Assembly (NCBI GenBank): GCA_029865515.1
Contig: JAOUGQ010000048.1
Span: 1 to 15,529, forward strand
Length of the DNA stretch: 15,529 nt
Origin: Nitrospirota bacterium
Lineage (GTDB): Bacteria > Nitrospirota > Nitrospiria > Nitrospirales > UBA8639
Direction: 5' to 3'
This document shows positions 1-7,428 of this stretch, one piece after another. The notes under the pieces were generated by a model, which was given only the letters and a program-made list of their open reading frames with translations, was not told the origin of the DNA and searched no databases. Made by a program: the position numbers and the translations under genes. The stretch's first letter is position 1; each line of letters opens with the position of its first letter.

Positions 1-1814
1 GCTGATGTGGTGGAGGGGAGTGGTTCGCCGATGGACAGCGTAATGGGATAGGGGATGCGAGCAGGCCACTTGGCCAAAAATCTTCCACCGATGAAACTGA
101 AGACACTGCCCCAAACCCGGTCAAGATGGATGGGAATAATGGGGGTATTCCGGCCTTTGACGATACGGGTGAATCCTGAACGGAAGGGCAAGAGATTCCC
201 TGTCCGGGTAATTTGGCCTTCCGGAAAAATGCAGACCAGTTCTCCCCGGTCAAGGCTTTGTCCCGCTTGACGCAGCGCATGTAATATTTCCCTGGGAGAT
301 CCGTCCGATGAGATCGGAATCGCTCCCATGATCTTGGCAAAGGGATTGAGAACGCGATGCTCATAATAATATTGATCGACAAGAAATCGAATGGGACGGT
401 CGGTGGTGGCGAGCAGGAGCAGGCCGTCGATGAAGGAGACGTGATTGGGTACTAGGAGTGCCCCACCTTCTTGCGGGATACGATCTCGTCCGGTGATGGT
501 GAGCCGATAGATGGTGAGGGTGAACACGACGAGCATTAACCGGATAAAGGTTTCGGGGAGGACCCGAAGCGCCCCAATGGTCAGAGCTGCGCTCCCAAGA
601 CCGGATACGATAAAAATGCTGCTGGCGCTGAGTCCGATCTTTGCGAGGAATCCTGATCCCAGAGATCCCACCAGGACTCCTCCAAAGACCAGAGTATTGG
701 CAAAGGCGATCACGGCGCCTCGTCGGTCAGCCGGTGATCGCCATTGAATGAGGGCATTGAGCGGCACGACCACAAATCCGCTGGCGAGGCCGAGACACGC
801 CATGGCCAGGAGGGTTCCACCTAATCGGGGCGTGAGCAACCCTAAGGTGAAGAGACTCGCGGTTATCCCGATGCCTCCCAAGGGCAGATAGCCCAATTCT
901 ACTTTCGCCGCTGATAGCTTTCCAGCCAACAGGGCCCCGATGCCCACTCCGACTCCGAAGGCTGCCAGTGGGAGCCCTGAAAGGGAGTCAGACAATTGGA
1001 GGACGGCTTTGGCGTAGATCAACACATCTTGGCCAACCAGGCTAGCCAACGTCCAAAACGCAATGGCCCCCAGGATGCCTAATTTCAAGACACGATCTGA
1101 TTGAATGGCTTCAATTGCCGCATACCAGGTTTCTCGCACCCCACCCTCATGCCGGGCTCGTGGGACGGAGGGAATAGACAATGAAGCCCATAATCCTGCC
1201 CCTGAGCACATCATCAGCACTAAGCCTGTCAGCCATGGGGTATGGCCGGCAAGGTCCAGCAAGGGACCTGCCAATGCGGTCCCTGCGATGATAGCGATGA
1301 AGGTCCACATCTCCAGTTGACCGTTTCCCCATGACAAGCGTTGGTGAGGCAGTAGTTCGGGAAGAATCCCATATTTGGAAGGACTAAAGAGGGCACTTTG
1401 GGCACCCATTCCGGCGAGCACCAAGAGGGGCAGGACCCCTCCCAGCGGATTTAAAAAAAGGGCTATGGTGCCGGCTCCCATTAACAAAACTTCCACAGCC
1501 TTCATGACCACGATGACCGTTCGCTTACTGAACCGATCGGAGAACACCCCGGCGAAGGCGGAAATTATCATTAGGGGAAGGGTAAAGACGACGAAGGCTT
1601 GCGTGGTTTTGGCTTGTGATGCGACTTCAAAGGCCGGCCCTGAGACGCCTGCGGAGGCGGCGACCTGCTTGATAGCCAGGAGGGCGACGATGAGTTTCCA
1701 GGCATTATCGTTGAAGGCTCCAAAAAATTGTGCTACCAGCAGTCCGTGGAGAGCTGAGGATTGCACGGGAAAGGGCGGAGAGGATGTTGAGGATGATTCA
1801 GTAATCTTGGTCAC
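1..1814 (-). CDS. LplT-like MFS transporter fused to PlsC-type phospholipid acyltransferase (partial, C-terminus beyond window)
   Basis: Read on the minus strand from GTG 1814, the frame stays open for about 604 codons and runs off the left edge. An in-frame TAA lies shortly upstream and no better start is seen. AGGAAG sits about 18 bases before the GTG, too far to be a good ribosome site. Residues ~22-430 are an MFS membrane domain. It has the LplT/Aas-type AQFFGAFNDN (residues 28-37), the loop DRFSKR (motif A-like) and about twelve hydrophobic spans. Residues ~440-604 are a PlsC/LPLAT domain with NHVSFID (His458, Asp463; HX4D catalytic motif) and FPEG (530-533; acyl-acceptor binding). Known relatives flip lysophospholipid across the inner membrane and re-acylate it. 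Whether an AMP-ligase (acyl-ACP synthetase) domain follows, as in fused Aas proteins, cannot be seen here. The gene is divergent from the signalling island. Confidence 0.93.
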   Translation of the reverse strand, partial: MTKITESSSTSSPPFPVQSSALHGLLVAQFFGAFNDNAWKLIVALLAIKQVAASAGVSGPAFEVASQAKTTQAFVVFTLPLMIISAFAGVFSDRFSKRTVIVVMKAVEVLLMGAGTIALFLNPLGGVLPLLVLAGMGAQSALFSPSKYGILPELLPHQRLSWGNGQLEMWTFIAIIAGTALAGPLLDLAGHTPWLTGLVLMMCSGAGLWASLSIPSVPRARHEGGVRETWYAAIEAIQSDRVLKLGILGAIAFWTLASLVGQDVLIYAKAVLQLSDSLSGLPLAAFGVGVGIGALLAGKLSAAKVELGYLPLGGIGITASLFTLGLLTPRLGGTLLAMACLGLASGFVVVPLNALIQWRSPADRRGAVIAFANTLVFGGVLVGSLGSGFLAKIGLSASSIFIVSGLGSAALTIGALRVLPETFIRLMLVVFTLTIYRLTITGRDRIPQEGGALLVPNHVSFIDGLLLLATTDRPIRFLVDQYYYEHRVLNPFAKIMGAIPISSDGSPREILHALRQAGQSLDRGELVCIFPEGQITRTGNLLPFRSGFTRIVKGRNTPIIPIHLDRVWGSVFSFIGGRFLAKWPARIPYPITLSIGEPLPSTTS

Positions 1815-1927
1815 AAGATGTGGGTTTTTTCTCTTCCTAGGTTTGCATTAAGGTCAAGGAGACTTGGAGAAAATATCGCGAATAAGGAAAACAGAAAAGT
1901 ATTGTGGCTGAAATTCTGGAAGTGTCC

Positions 1928-1971
1928 ACCATCTGTCGGGGGCACGGGTGTTTGCCAGGATGCCAGATGGT
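1928..1971. repeat. 8-base inverted repeat (hairpin)
   Basis: ACCATCTG at 1928-1935 is perfectly complementary to CAGATGGT at 1964-1971. Inside the loop, GGCA and TGCC can pair as a short second stem. No T-run follows on either side, so it does not look like a terminator. It may be a folded leader element, a protein-binding palindrome or a remnant of a small mobile repeat. Confidence 0.5.
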
Positions 1972-2025
1972 TGAATGTTAACATGGGTTCTACAATTTTT
2001 CAGTGAAAACGGGTTGCGAAATTCT

Positions 2026-2098
2026 GCATGGCTCATCTGGGGGCATTACTTCCCAAATAGCGGTAAAACTTAGTTGTGTAATATTGGATGAGCCATGC
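2026..2098. repeat. 12-base perfect inverted repeat with nested inner stem
   Basis: GCATGGCTCATC (2026-2037) is the exact reverse complement of GATGAGCCATGC (2087-2098). Within the 49-base loop, ATTAC (2045-2049) pairs with GTAAT (2078-2082), giving a nested two-stem structure of 73 bases. The size is tRNA-like, but there is no T-loop consensus or acceptor pattern. No T-run follows. Candidates are a MITE or REP-like element, a structured leader RNA or an operator. Confidence 0.6.
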
Positions 2099-2662
2099 CT
2101 TCCCGTCAATCGTTTTGGCTCATGTTGTTGACCACATGGGGGCCTTTGCGGCATCAAGGTTCAAGCGATATTTGGGGGATATAGTCTGTATCATCAAGAA
2201 AATATTTTTCGCATTTTGCAGCGCGAGTAGGGTTTGAAAGCGGGGAATTTCACAAGACGGATCATTTTGTCGATGGGATGAACCCCTTCTGCTCAAAGAT
2301 TCAACAGGCCTTGCGCTCTTATTTTTTTTGCTCTGCCGGATAGCTTTTAAGAATCCGCTTTCTCTTGAGTCCGCACGATATGCCGAGTCTTTTTAGTATT
2401 TTGGTGTCCTTTCTCCCCCCAGGTATTCCTGGTGTACCTTCAGACCAAAGAAGATGCAAGAAATGCTTTCAATGGTCTTAAGGTTTTTTCTTCTATAGCC
2501 GATTTATACCGTATGTTGTGTCATGCGTTACAGCTAGGGTTTTGTTCTTTGTTCTTTTTAAATTTAACGGTGGGGTTGCGGTAAAGACTTCAGAGTCCTG
2601 GAGTTTATCAATTGTAGTATTCGGGTGAGTCCAGTAACTATCTCTCAATTTCTTTTCTCGCA

Positions 2663-3526
2663 ATGACGACTACTCAGACGACATCGGCAGGAGTTTTGGA
2701 TGTCCAAACGGGAAAAGGGGGGGAGTCCGTCTTCCATAAAATGAGGAACGTGTTGAATAGCATACATGTCTCTGCCGGGTTGATTAATCATCGACTTCGG
2801 GAATTTCATGTGGATGATGTTGGTCGGGTTGCGGATATGTTGGAGGCCCATAGCCATGATTATGGGAGGTACCTGACTCAGGACCCCAAAGGGAAAAAGA
2901 TCCCCCATTTCTTGGGGCAGTTGAGTCAGGAATTGACGCATAACCATCTACATACCCTGACGGAATTAACCACACTTAATTATTACCTTGAGCAATTGGA
3001 ATTTTTACTCACGGCCGGACAGACGCCACATCGTGCAGGGGGATTTAAAGATACCATTCAGTTTGCGACAGTCATGGATGAGGCTCTGGCGCCTCATCAG
3101 GGTGAATTGGATCGGATGGGGATTCATGTGTTTCGGGAGTATCAACGGGTTGGCGAAGGTATTCTGGAAGTTTCCAAGCTCCTTCGGATACTGGTGAACC
3201 TTATCCGGAATGCGATCAATGCCATGCGGGAGATGACCGGCCAGTCCCATCGCCTCACTCTTTATGTCTTGCCATGCCCAGATCGAGAAGGGTTTGTCCG
3301 CTTGCAGGTCGCGGATACCGGGGTTGGAATCCCATCGGATTGTCTGACGCGGGTATTTTCTCCACAGGTTCCAGGGGCTCAGTCAGATCTGTTGCCGAAT
3401 CTTCATGCCAGTGCTATCGCGGCCAAAGAGCTTGCCGGATCACTGCGTGTGTGGAGTGATGGTCCGAAGCAGGGAGCAATGTTTACACTTGATGTGCCAG
3501 TTATTCACATGGAGGGAGAACGGTAA
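2663..3526 (+). CDS. Minimal histidine kinase-like protein (HK1), probably degenerate
   Basis: A 287-residue protein with no sensor domain: only about 22 residues precede the H-box. The motif FHKMRNVLNS (His25) aligns with VLHNVGNVLNS of the two paralogues downstream, followed by the shared LTQDPKGKKIP segment. The C-terminal HATPase region has an N-box (LVNLIRNAINAM) and an intact G1 box (DTGVGI from Asp218). The G2 box is lost: where HK2 has GNGIGLH, this protein has DLLPNLH (242-248) with no gap in the alignment. The residue after the histidine is Lys26, where active kinases usually have E, D or N. The protein is predicted to be cytoplasmic. Start ATG 2663 has no clear ribosome site. Its stop overlaps the start of RR1 (TAATG), so the two are translationally coupled. 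It may be a phosphotransfer or phosphatase partner of RR1 rather than an active kinase; that is inference. Confidence 0.9.
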   Translation: MTTTQTTSAGVLDVQTGKGGESVFHKMRNVLNSIHVSAGLINHRLREFHVDDVGRVADMLEAHSHDYGRYLTQDPKGKKIPHFLGQLSQELTHNHLHTLTELTTLNYYLEQLEFLLTAGQTPHRAGGFKDTIQFATVMDEALAPHQGELDRMGIHVFREYQRVGEGILEVSKLLRILVNLIRNAINAMREMTGQSHRLTLYVLPCPDREGFVRLQVADTGVGIPSDCLTRVFSPQVPGAQSDLLPNLHASAIAAKELAGSLRVWSDGPKQGAMFTLDVPVIHMEGER

Positions 3527-4089
3527 TGGACATGGAAAAAGCCAATCGGCGTATCTTGGTGATTGATGATAACGTGGCCATCCACGATGATTTTCGCAAA
3601 ATCCTTGAGCGTTCATTAGACGTCTCGCTGCTACAATCAGTTCGGGCCGAATTGTTTGATGATGTGGAAGAACAAAAAATCGTTGAAAAATTTGAGGTGG
3701 AAACGGCGGACCAAGGACAAATGGGGCATCGAATGGTGCAAGATGCGATGAAGGCTGGGCGGCCATATGCGGTCGCATTTGTGGATATGCGCATGCCTCC
3801 CGGTTGGGATGGAGTGGAGACCGTGGAGCATCTATGGCAGGAAGATCCTGATTTGCAGGTCGTGATCTGCACGGCATTTTCGGACCATGCCTGGGAAGAT
3901 GTCATTCAACGATTGAATAAGAATGGCCAGCTTCTTATCTTACGTAAGCCGTTTGACAATATTGAAGTCTGGCAGTTGGCTAATTCTTTGACCAAGCGGT
4001 GGGCGGAATCGCGTCAAGCAAAATCTCAGTTGGATTTGTTGGCCAGATGGGCCGAAGAACGGGCTGAAGAAACGGTCAAAGCCAACTAA
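3526..4089 (+). CDS. Stand-alone extended response-regulator receiver (RR1)
   Basis: A 187-residue CheY-like receiver with no output domain. The acidic pair Asp14-Asp15 (VIDD), phospho-acceptor Asp87 (FVDMRMP), Thr116 (VICTAF) and Lys141 (LRKPFD) are all present, so the switch looks functional. The acceptor lies about 30 residues later than in CheY because of an acidic, helix-rich insertion between alpha1 and beta2 (about residues 28-56). The last ~30 residues begin the same coiled coil that in RR2-HK leads into a kinase, but end in a stop there. GGAGGG lies about 9 bases before ATG 3526, and the gene overlaps HK1 by one base. It probably accepts phosphate from HK2, RR2-HK or HK1 and acts by protein contact. 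Confidence 0.93.
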   Translation: MDMEKANRRILVIDDNVAIHDDFRKILERSLDVSLLQSVRAELFDDVEEQKIVEKFEVETADQGQMGHRMVQDAMKAGRPYAVAFVDMRMPPGWDGVETVEHLWQEDPDLQVVICTAFSDHAWEDVIQRLNKNGQLLILRKPFDNIEVWQLANSLTKRWAESRQAKSQLDLLARWAEERAEETVKAN

Positions 4090-4358
4090 CTAGGGGTCAT
4101 CCGAAACTTTCTCTTCCTCCCTAAGGGTGAATAGGTATGTAGGAAGGCATCCTGAGGCTGGGGTGATCGACGAAATGCCTTGGAATCTGATGAGTCTTCG
4201 TATCAGCCGATCCTCAACTCAGGTGAGCTGGTGCGTTAGTTGCAACCCATTTCTACGAAAGAAAGTTAAGAACACAATCGATTTCCCTGTGGTGGACGTC
4301 TGCCAATTCATGAACTGTTTGTCGCCCGTCATGAATCAATGCAGCCTGTGCTCCTCAT
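4090..4358. other. 269-base gap within the signalling cluster, with two inverted repeats
   Basis: No convincing gene is seen. A GTG-initiated frame (4127-4387) contains several cysteines but lacks a ribosome site and overlaps HK2. AAGGCAT (4144-4150) pairs with ATGCCTT (4175-4181). ATTCATGA (4306-4313) pairs perfectly with TCATGAAT (4329-4336), ending 22 bases before the HK2 start. Neither is followed by a T-run. They could affect HK2 expression relative to HK1-RR1. Confidence 0.5.
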
Positions 4359-5660
4359 GTGATGACTCTCTCCATGTTGAATTCTGATTGTCAGGTGACC
4401 TCCGAGCTCCCGTCCCTTCGGATGGGAATGGTCGGTCTTCAGGAAGTTGACCTCTCTCTCTCCTGCCAAAGGGTTTTGGCTTCTCAGGGTTCCACTATTC
4501 AGATTACCTGGCTAGGCAACGCCTCAATAGCTCTTTCCTCGATTCACCCAAGAAACCCCTACGATCTCATTCTGCTTGACTGTCGGGCGGAAGGGGGGAG
4601 AACGGGAATGGCGGGGGATATCAAGAGCATATTCGGCGATGCACTCATTATGGGATTGATCGATGAGGCTGACTCTGCTGTCGAGGATATAGGTGAGGCT
4701 GCTATTGATTGGTTGGTCAACGAAAATGTGCTAGCTATTGCGATGCAATGGGCAATCCGGGAGGGGAGGCTTCGTAAGCGAGTCTTACAGGAAAGGGATC
4801 AATTGCAGAGGCAGTTGGAAGACGCCTCTTTTCACAATGAAATGGCGGAGATTGCCTCGACAGTGTTGCACAATGTCGGCAACGTGCTCAATAGCGTCAA
4901 TGTGGCTGTGAATGTGGTTCATGAGTTGGTTAATCAGTCTTCGGTGGTGTTGGTCCATCGGATCGCGGAGCTGTTAAAGGGACACGGGGAGGATTGGGGA
5001 AGGTTTCTGACTCAGGACCACAAAGGGAAACGAATTCCGCCAGCGCTCGTGAAATTGGGGAGTCATCTCATAGAAGAGCAACAGACGGTTCTGAAGGAAA
5101 TCCAGGGATTGGTTCGTAATATCGATCATGTGAAACAGATTATCTTTTCACATCAGACGATGGCGAAGTCCCGGGGGATGTGCGAGTCTCTCTCAGTCGT
5201 CGAACTTGTGGACCAAGCGGTGGAGTTAAGTTTTCAACCTGGGGATGCGAAGTGGCTCAGGATTCAGCGGGATTATCAGCCTGCACCGGCTGTTTTGGTT
5301 GATAGGCATCAGCTGCTCCAAATTCTGGTGAATCTGCTGAGAAATGCCAAGCAAGCGATGCAATTGCAAGGCGGTTCGAGTCATTTCCTCACAGTAGGGG
5401 TAGAAGGTCGATCAGGGGATGGTTTGTCTGTTGTCATGACAATTCGAGATACAGGTATTGGGATTGCTCCAGAACATCTGGCGCGGATGTTTACTCGCGG
5501 CTTCACGACTAAACACGATGGCAATGGGATTGGATTGCACAGTTCGATGGGCACGATTCACAGTATGGGTGGGTCGTTGCAGGTCCATAGTGATGGGATT
5601 GGAACAGGTGCGACCTTTATCCTGACCCTTCCGGTTCAGGCAGAGGCGATGCCGACATGA
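4359..5660 (+). CDS. Pseudoreceiver-histidine kinase (HK2)
   Basis: 433 residues counted from GTG 4359. ATG 4362 is equally possible and neither has a clear ribosome site. Residues ~20-135 fold like a receiver: the beta3 aspartate is present (LLDCR, Asp74), but the beta1 acidic pair is absent (GMVGLQE), the beta4 Thr/Ser is replaced (IMGLID), and beta5 lacks the Lys-Pro pair. It is therefore a pseudoreceiver. A short coiled coil follows (about 135-160), then the H-box VLHNVGNVLNS (His171), the LTQDHKGKRIP segment shared with HK1 and HK3, the N-box LVNLLRNAKQAM, G1 DTGIGI (from Asp364) and G2 GNGIGL (388-393). All ATP-binding boxes look intact, so autophosphorylation is plausible. The gene overlaps RR2-HK by four bases (ATGA). 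No membrane segment is visible, so it is likely cytoplasmic. Confidence 0.92.
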   Translation: MMTLSMLNSDCQVTSELPSLRMGMVGLQEVDLSLSCQRVLASQGSTIQITWLGNASIALSSIHPRNPYDLILLDCRAEGGRTGMAGDIKSIFGDALIMGLIDEADSAVEDIGEAAIDWLVNENVLAIAMQWAIREGRLRKRVLQERDQLQRQLEDASFHNEMAEIASTVLHNVGNVLNSVNVAVNVVHELVNQSSVVLVHRIAELLKGHGEDWGRFLTQDHKGKRIPPALVKLGSHLIEEQQTVLKEIQGLVRNIDHVKQIIFSHQTMAKSRGMCESLSVVELVDQAVELSFQPGDAKWLRIQRDYQPAPAVLVDRHQLLQILVNLLRNAKQAMQLQGGSSHFLTVGVEGRSGDGLSVVMTIRDTGIGIAPEHLARMFTRGFTTKHDGNGIGLHSSMGTIHSMGGSLQVHSDGIGTGATFILTLPVQAEAMPT

Positions 5661-7120
5661 ATCCCGTGTGCACTCTTAACCGCCGGATCTTAGTGATCGA
5701 TGATAGTCCGAATATTTTGGATGATTTTCAGAAAATTCTTCGTCCCGGGGGAGCCTTCATTCCTGATATGGGGCCGGAGTTCAGCCAAGACCTGCTTGAT
5801 GAGACCTTCTCGCATCCTGTTAAAGAACCATTCGAGCTAAATTGTGTGGACAATGGGATGTCAGGGTGTGATCTGGTCAAACAGGCCAAGGTGCAGGGTT
5901 CTCCTTTCGCCGTGGTGTTCTTGGATTTGCGGTTGCTCAATGGCTGGGACGGGATTGAAACGGTTGAGCGAATCTGGGATGAGGACCCCGGGGTTCAGGT
6001 GGTGTTGTGTACCGCCTATCCTGATTTTGGATGGTCGGAGGTGTTGCCCAGATTAGGACATCGGGACCAATTGTTAATTCTGCGGAAGCCATTTGACCCC
6101 ATAGAAGTGTGGCAATTGTCGACGGCTTTGACGATGAAGTGGCATTGGACCCAGCAAGCCCGGTTACGTGTTCAGGAGCTGGAACAGATCGTGACGAATC
6201 GCACAGGCCAACTTGAAAAAACCAACCGTCGTTTAGAGCAGGACCTGCTTCGGCGGCAGGCGGTTGAAGTGCAGTTGGCTCAAGTCGTCCGTGATTTAGA
6301 AGAACGAAACCTCGAGCTTTCTGTTGTGCGGGATCAAGCCTTAAACGAAATCCATGAACGGGAACGAATTGAAATTATCTTGCGCCACAAGACGGAAGAA
6401 TTGGCCAGGTCCAATCGGGACTTGGATCAATTTGCGTCGGTTGCTGCGCATGATTTGCAGGAGCCGATTCATTCCATTCAGGTGTTTCTTGATCTGTTAC
6501 GAGTGAAATATGGGTCAGTCATGGACGAACACGGTCGGGGATATCTTGATCGAGTGAAGAAAGCGGCAGGTCGCATGCAACAGCTGATTCAGAGCCTGTT
6601 GGTGTATTCCAGGGTCGATTCGCAACACACGGCTGAGGAAACGCTTGCCTTGCGCGACATAGTTGACGATATTCTTTCCGATCTCGGTACACGTATCGAG
6701 GAATTTCAGGCCGTTGTCCAGGTTGGAGATTTGCCGACTATTCATGGTAATGCCTTTCAAATCCGGCAATTGCTCCAGAATCTTCTGGGCAATGCGTTGA
6801 AATTTCATCAGCCGGGAGTGCCTCCTGTTATTCACGTTTCGGGAAAAACTATTCAGGATCGGCGACGCACCGGTTCAGGAAAATCCGGATTGCTCTGCCA
6901 AATCGAAATTCATGATCAGGGGATTGGGATTCCGGCAGAACAGCTCGACAAAATTTTCGGGATGTTCAAACGACTGCATCGAAAAGATGAATATGAGGGT
7001 ACTGGCATTGGATTAGCGGTGTGTAAGCGCATTGTCGACCAGTGTGGGGGTGCTATTTCGGTTCGATCCAAGCTGGGAGAAGGGTCCACATTTATTGTGA
7101 CCATACCGACTCGGAATTGA
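5657..7120 (+). CDS. Receiver-coiled coil-histidine kinase hybrid (RR2-HK)
   Basis: 487 residues. Residues ~9-165 form an extended receiver close to RR1: Asp15-Asp16 (VIDD), Asp90 (FLDLR), Thr of LCTAY and Lys of LRKPFDP are all present. A long coiled coil follows (about 170-255), then HisKA with His265 in AAHDLQEPIHSI, a form common in phytochrome-type kinases and unlike the H-box of HK1-HK3. The HATPase domain has an N-box (LLQNLLGNALKF), G1 (DQGIGI) and G2 (GTGIGLAVCKRI) intact. This is the most conventional kinase of the cluster. The start ATG overlaps the HK2 stop by four bases, with GAGG about 10 bases upstream. Likely role: phosphorylation of the receiver by HK2 controls the C-terminal kinase, passing the signal to another receiver. 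The recipient is unknown; RR1 is one candidate. Confidence 0.95.
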   Translation: MNPVCTLNRRILVIDDSPNILDDFQKILRPGGAFIPDMGPEFSQDLLDETFSHPVKEPFELNCVDNGMSGCDLVKQAKVQGSPFAVVFLDLRLLNGWDGIETVERIWDEDPGVQVVLCTAYPDFGWSEVLPRLGHRDQLLILRKPFDPIEVWQLSTALTMKWHWTQQARLRVQELEQIVTNRTGQLEKTNRRLEQDLLRRQAVEVQLAQVVRDLEERNLELSVVRDQALNEIHERERIEIILRHKTEELARSNRDLDQFASVAAHDLQEPIHSIQVFLDLLRVKYGSVMDEHGRGYLDRVKKAAGRMQQLIQSLLVYSRVDSQHTAEETLALRDIVDDILSDLGTRIEEFQAVVQVGDLPTIHGNAFQIRQLLQNLLGNALKFHQPGVPPVIHVSGKTIQDRRRTGSGKSGLLCQIEIHDQGIGIPAEQLDKIFGMFKRLHRKDEYEGTGIGLAVCKRIVDQCGGAISVRSKLGEGSTFIVTIPTRN

Positions 7121-7428
7121 TTGCGGTAGGGCAGGACTCTCATGGGGGCTGGAATATGACTATTTCCCTGGCGTTCAAAGTGGAAATCACGGGTTGTGGA
7201 AACTCTCAGAGCCTGGGAAAGAATTGCGGGGAACGCCACTTGAAGGATCGCTGCCGCAAGTGTGGCGGTTTCTTTTGGGAGTAACTTCATTCCAGGGATA
7301 AAAATTGGCAGCTTTGATGTAGCTTGGATCAGCCTGTTGCCCAGGTAATTGGAAATGCCCGAGTTCAATCTAGCGTGTATAGGTCGGTTCTATCCTCATT
7401 GTTGATTTTCCCCATTCAGATATTCTCT
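7121..7428. other. 308-base intergenic stretch between RR2-HK and HK3
   Basis: It contains the terminator at 7234-7276 and then about 150 bases that must hold the HK3 promoter. Only weak sigma-70-like hexamers are seen there. Short overlapping frames (for example 7042-7284) are shadows of RR2-HK running into the gap. No other gene or repeat is evident. Confidence 0.5.
7234..7276 (+). terminator. Intrinsic terminator after RR2-HK
   Basis: CGCCACTTG (7234-7242) pairs with CAAGTGTGGCG (7257-7267) as CGCCAC/GTGGCG plus TTG/CAA with a two-base bulge, around a 14-base loop. It is followed by GTTTCTTTT. It lies 114 bases after the RR2-HK stop and probably ends the HK1-RR2 transcript, making HK3 a separate unit. 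Confidence 0.65.

Larger units (their letters stand above)
1815..2662. other. 848-base divergent intergenic region, no convincing gene
   Basis: This gap separates the minus-strand transporter-acyltransferase from the plus-strand kinase HK1, so promoters for both should lie here. No sigma-70 pair stands out strongly. Short open frames at 1818-2006 (plus) and 1854-2036 (minus) have no ribosome site and no recognisable protein features. The left half carries two inverted repeats (listed separately) and a weaker bulged hairpin at 2117-2144 followed by TTT. The right half (about 2300-2660) is T-rich with several T runs, as expected of a promoter or leader region. Confidence 0.6.

Noticed and set aside
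1941..1958. GGCACG...TTTGC, resembling a sigma-54 promoter.
   Set aside because: The distance from GG to GC is one base too long for the strict -24/-12 spacing.
1854..2036. Minus-strand 60-residue frame upstream of the transporter-acyltransferase.
   Set aside because: No ribosome site, overlaps the inverted repeat region, no recognisable features.
2026..2098. 73-base nested hairpin considered as a tRNA or an integron attC site.
   Set aside because: No acceptor/T-loop consensus for tRNA, and the outer arms lack the RYYYAAC/GTTRRRY ends of attC.
4127..4387. GTG-initiated frame of 86 residues with several cysteines (CVSC, CSLC, C) between RR1 and HK2.
   Set aside because: No ribosome site, no recognisable zinc-ribbon spacing, overlaps the HK2 start, and contains the two inverted repeats.
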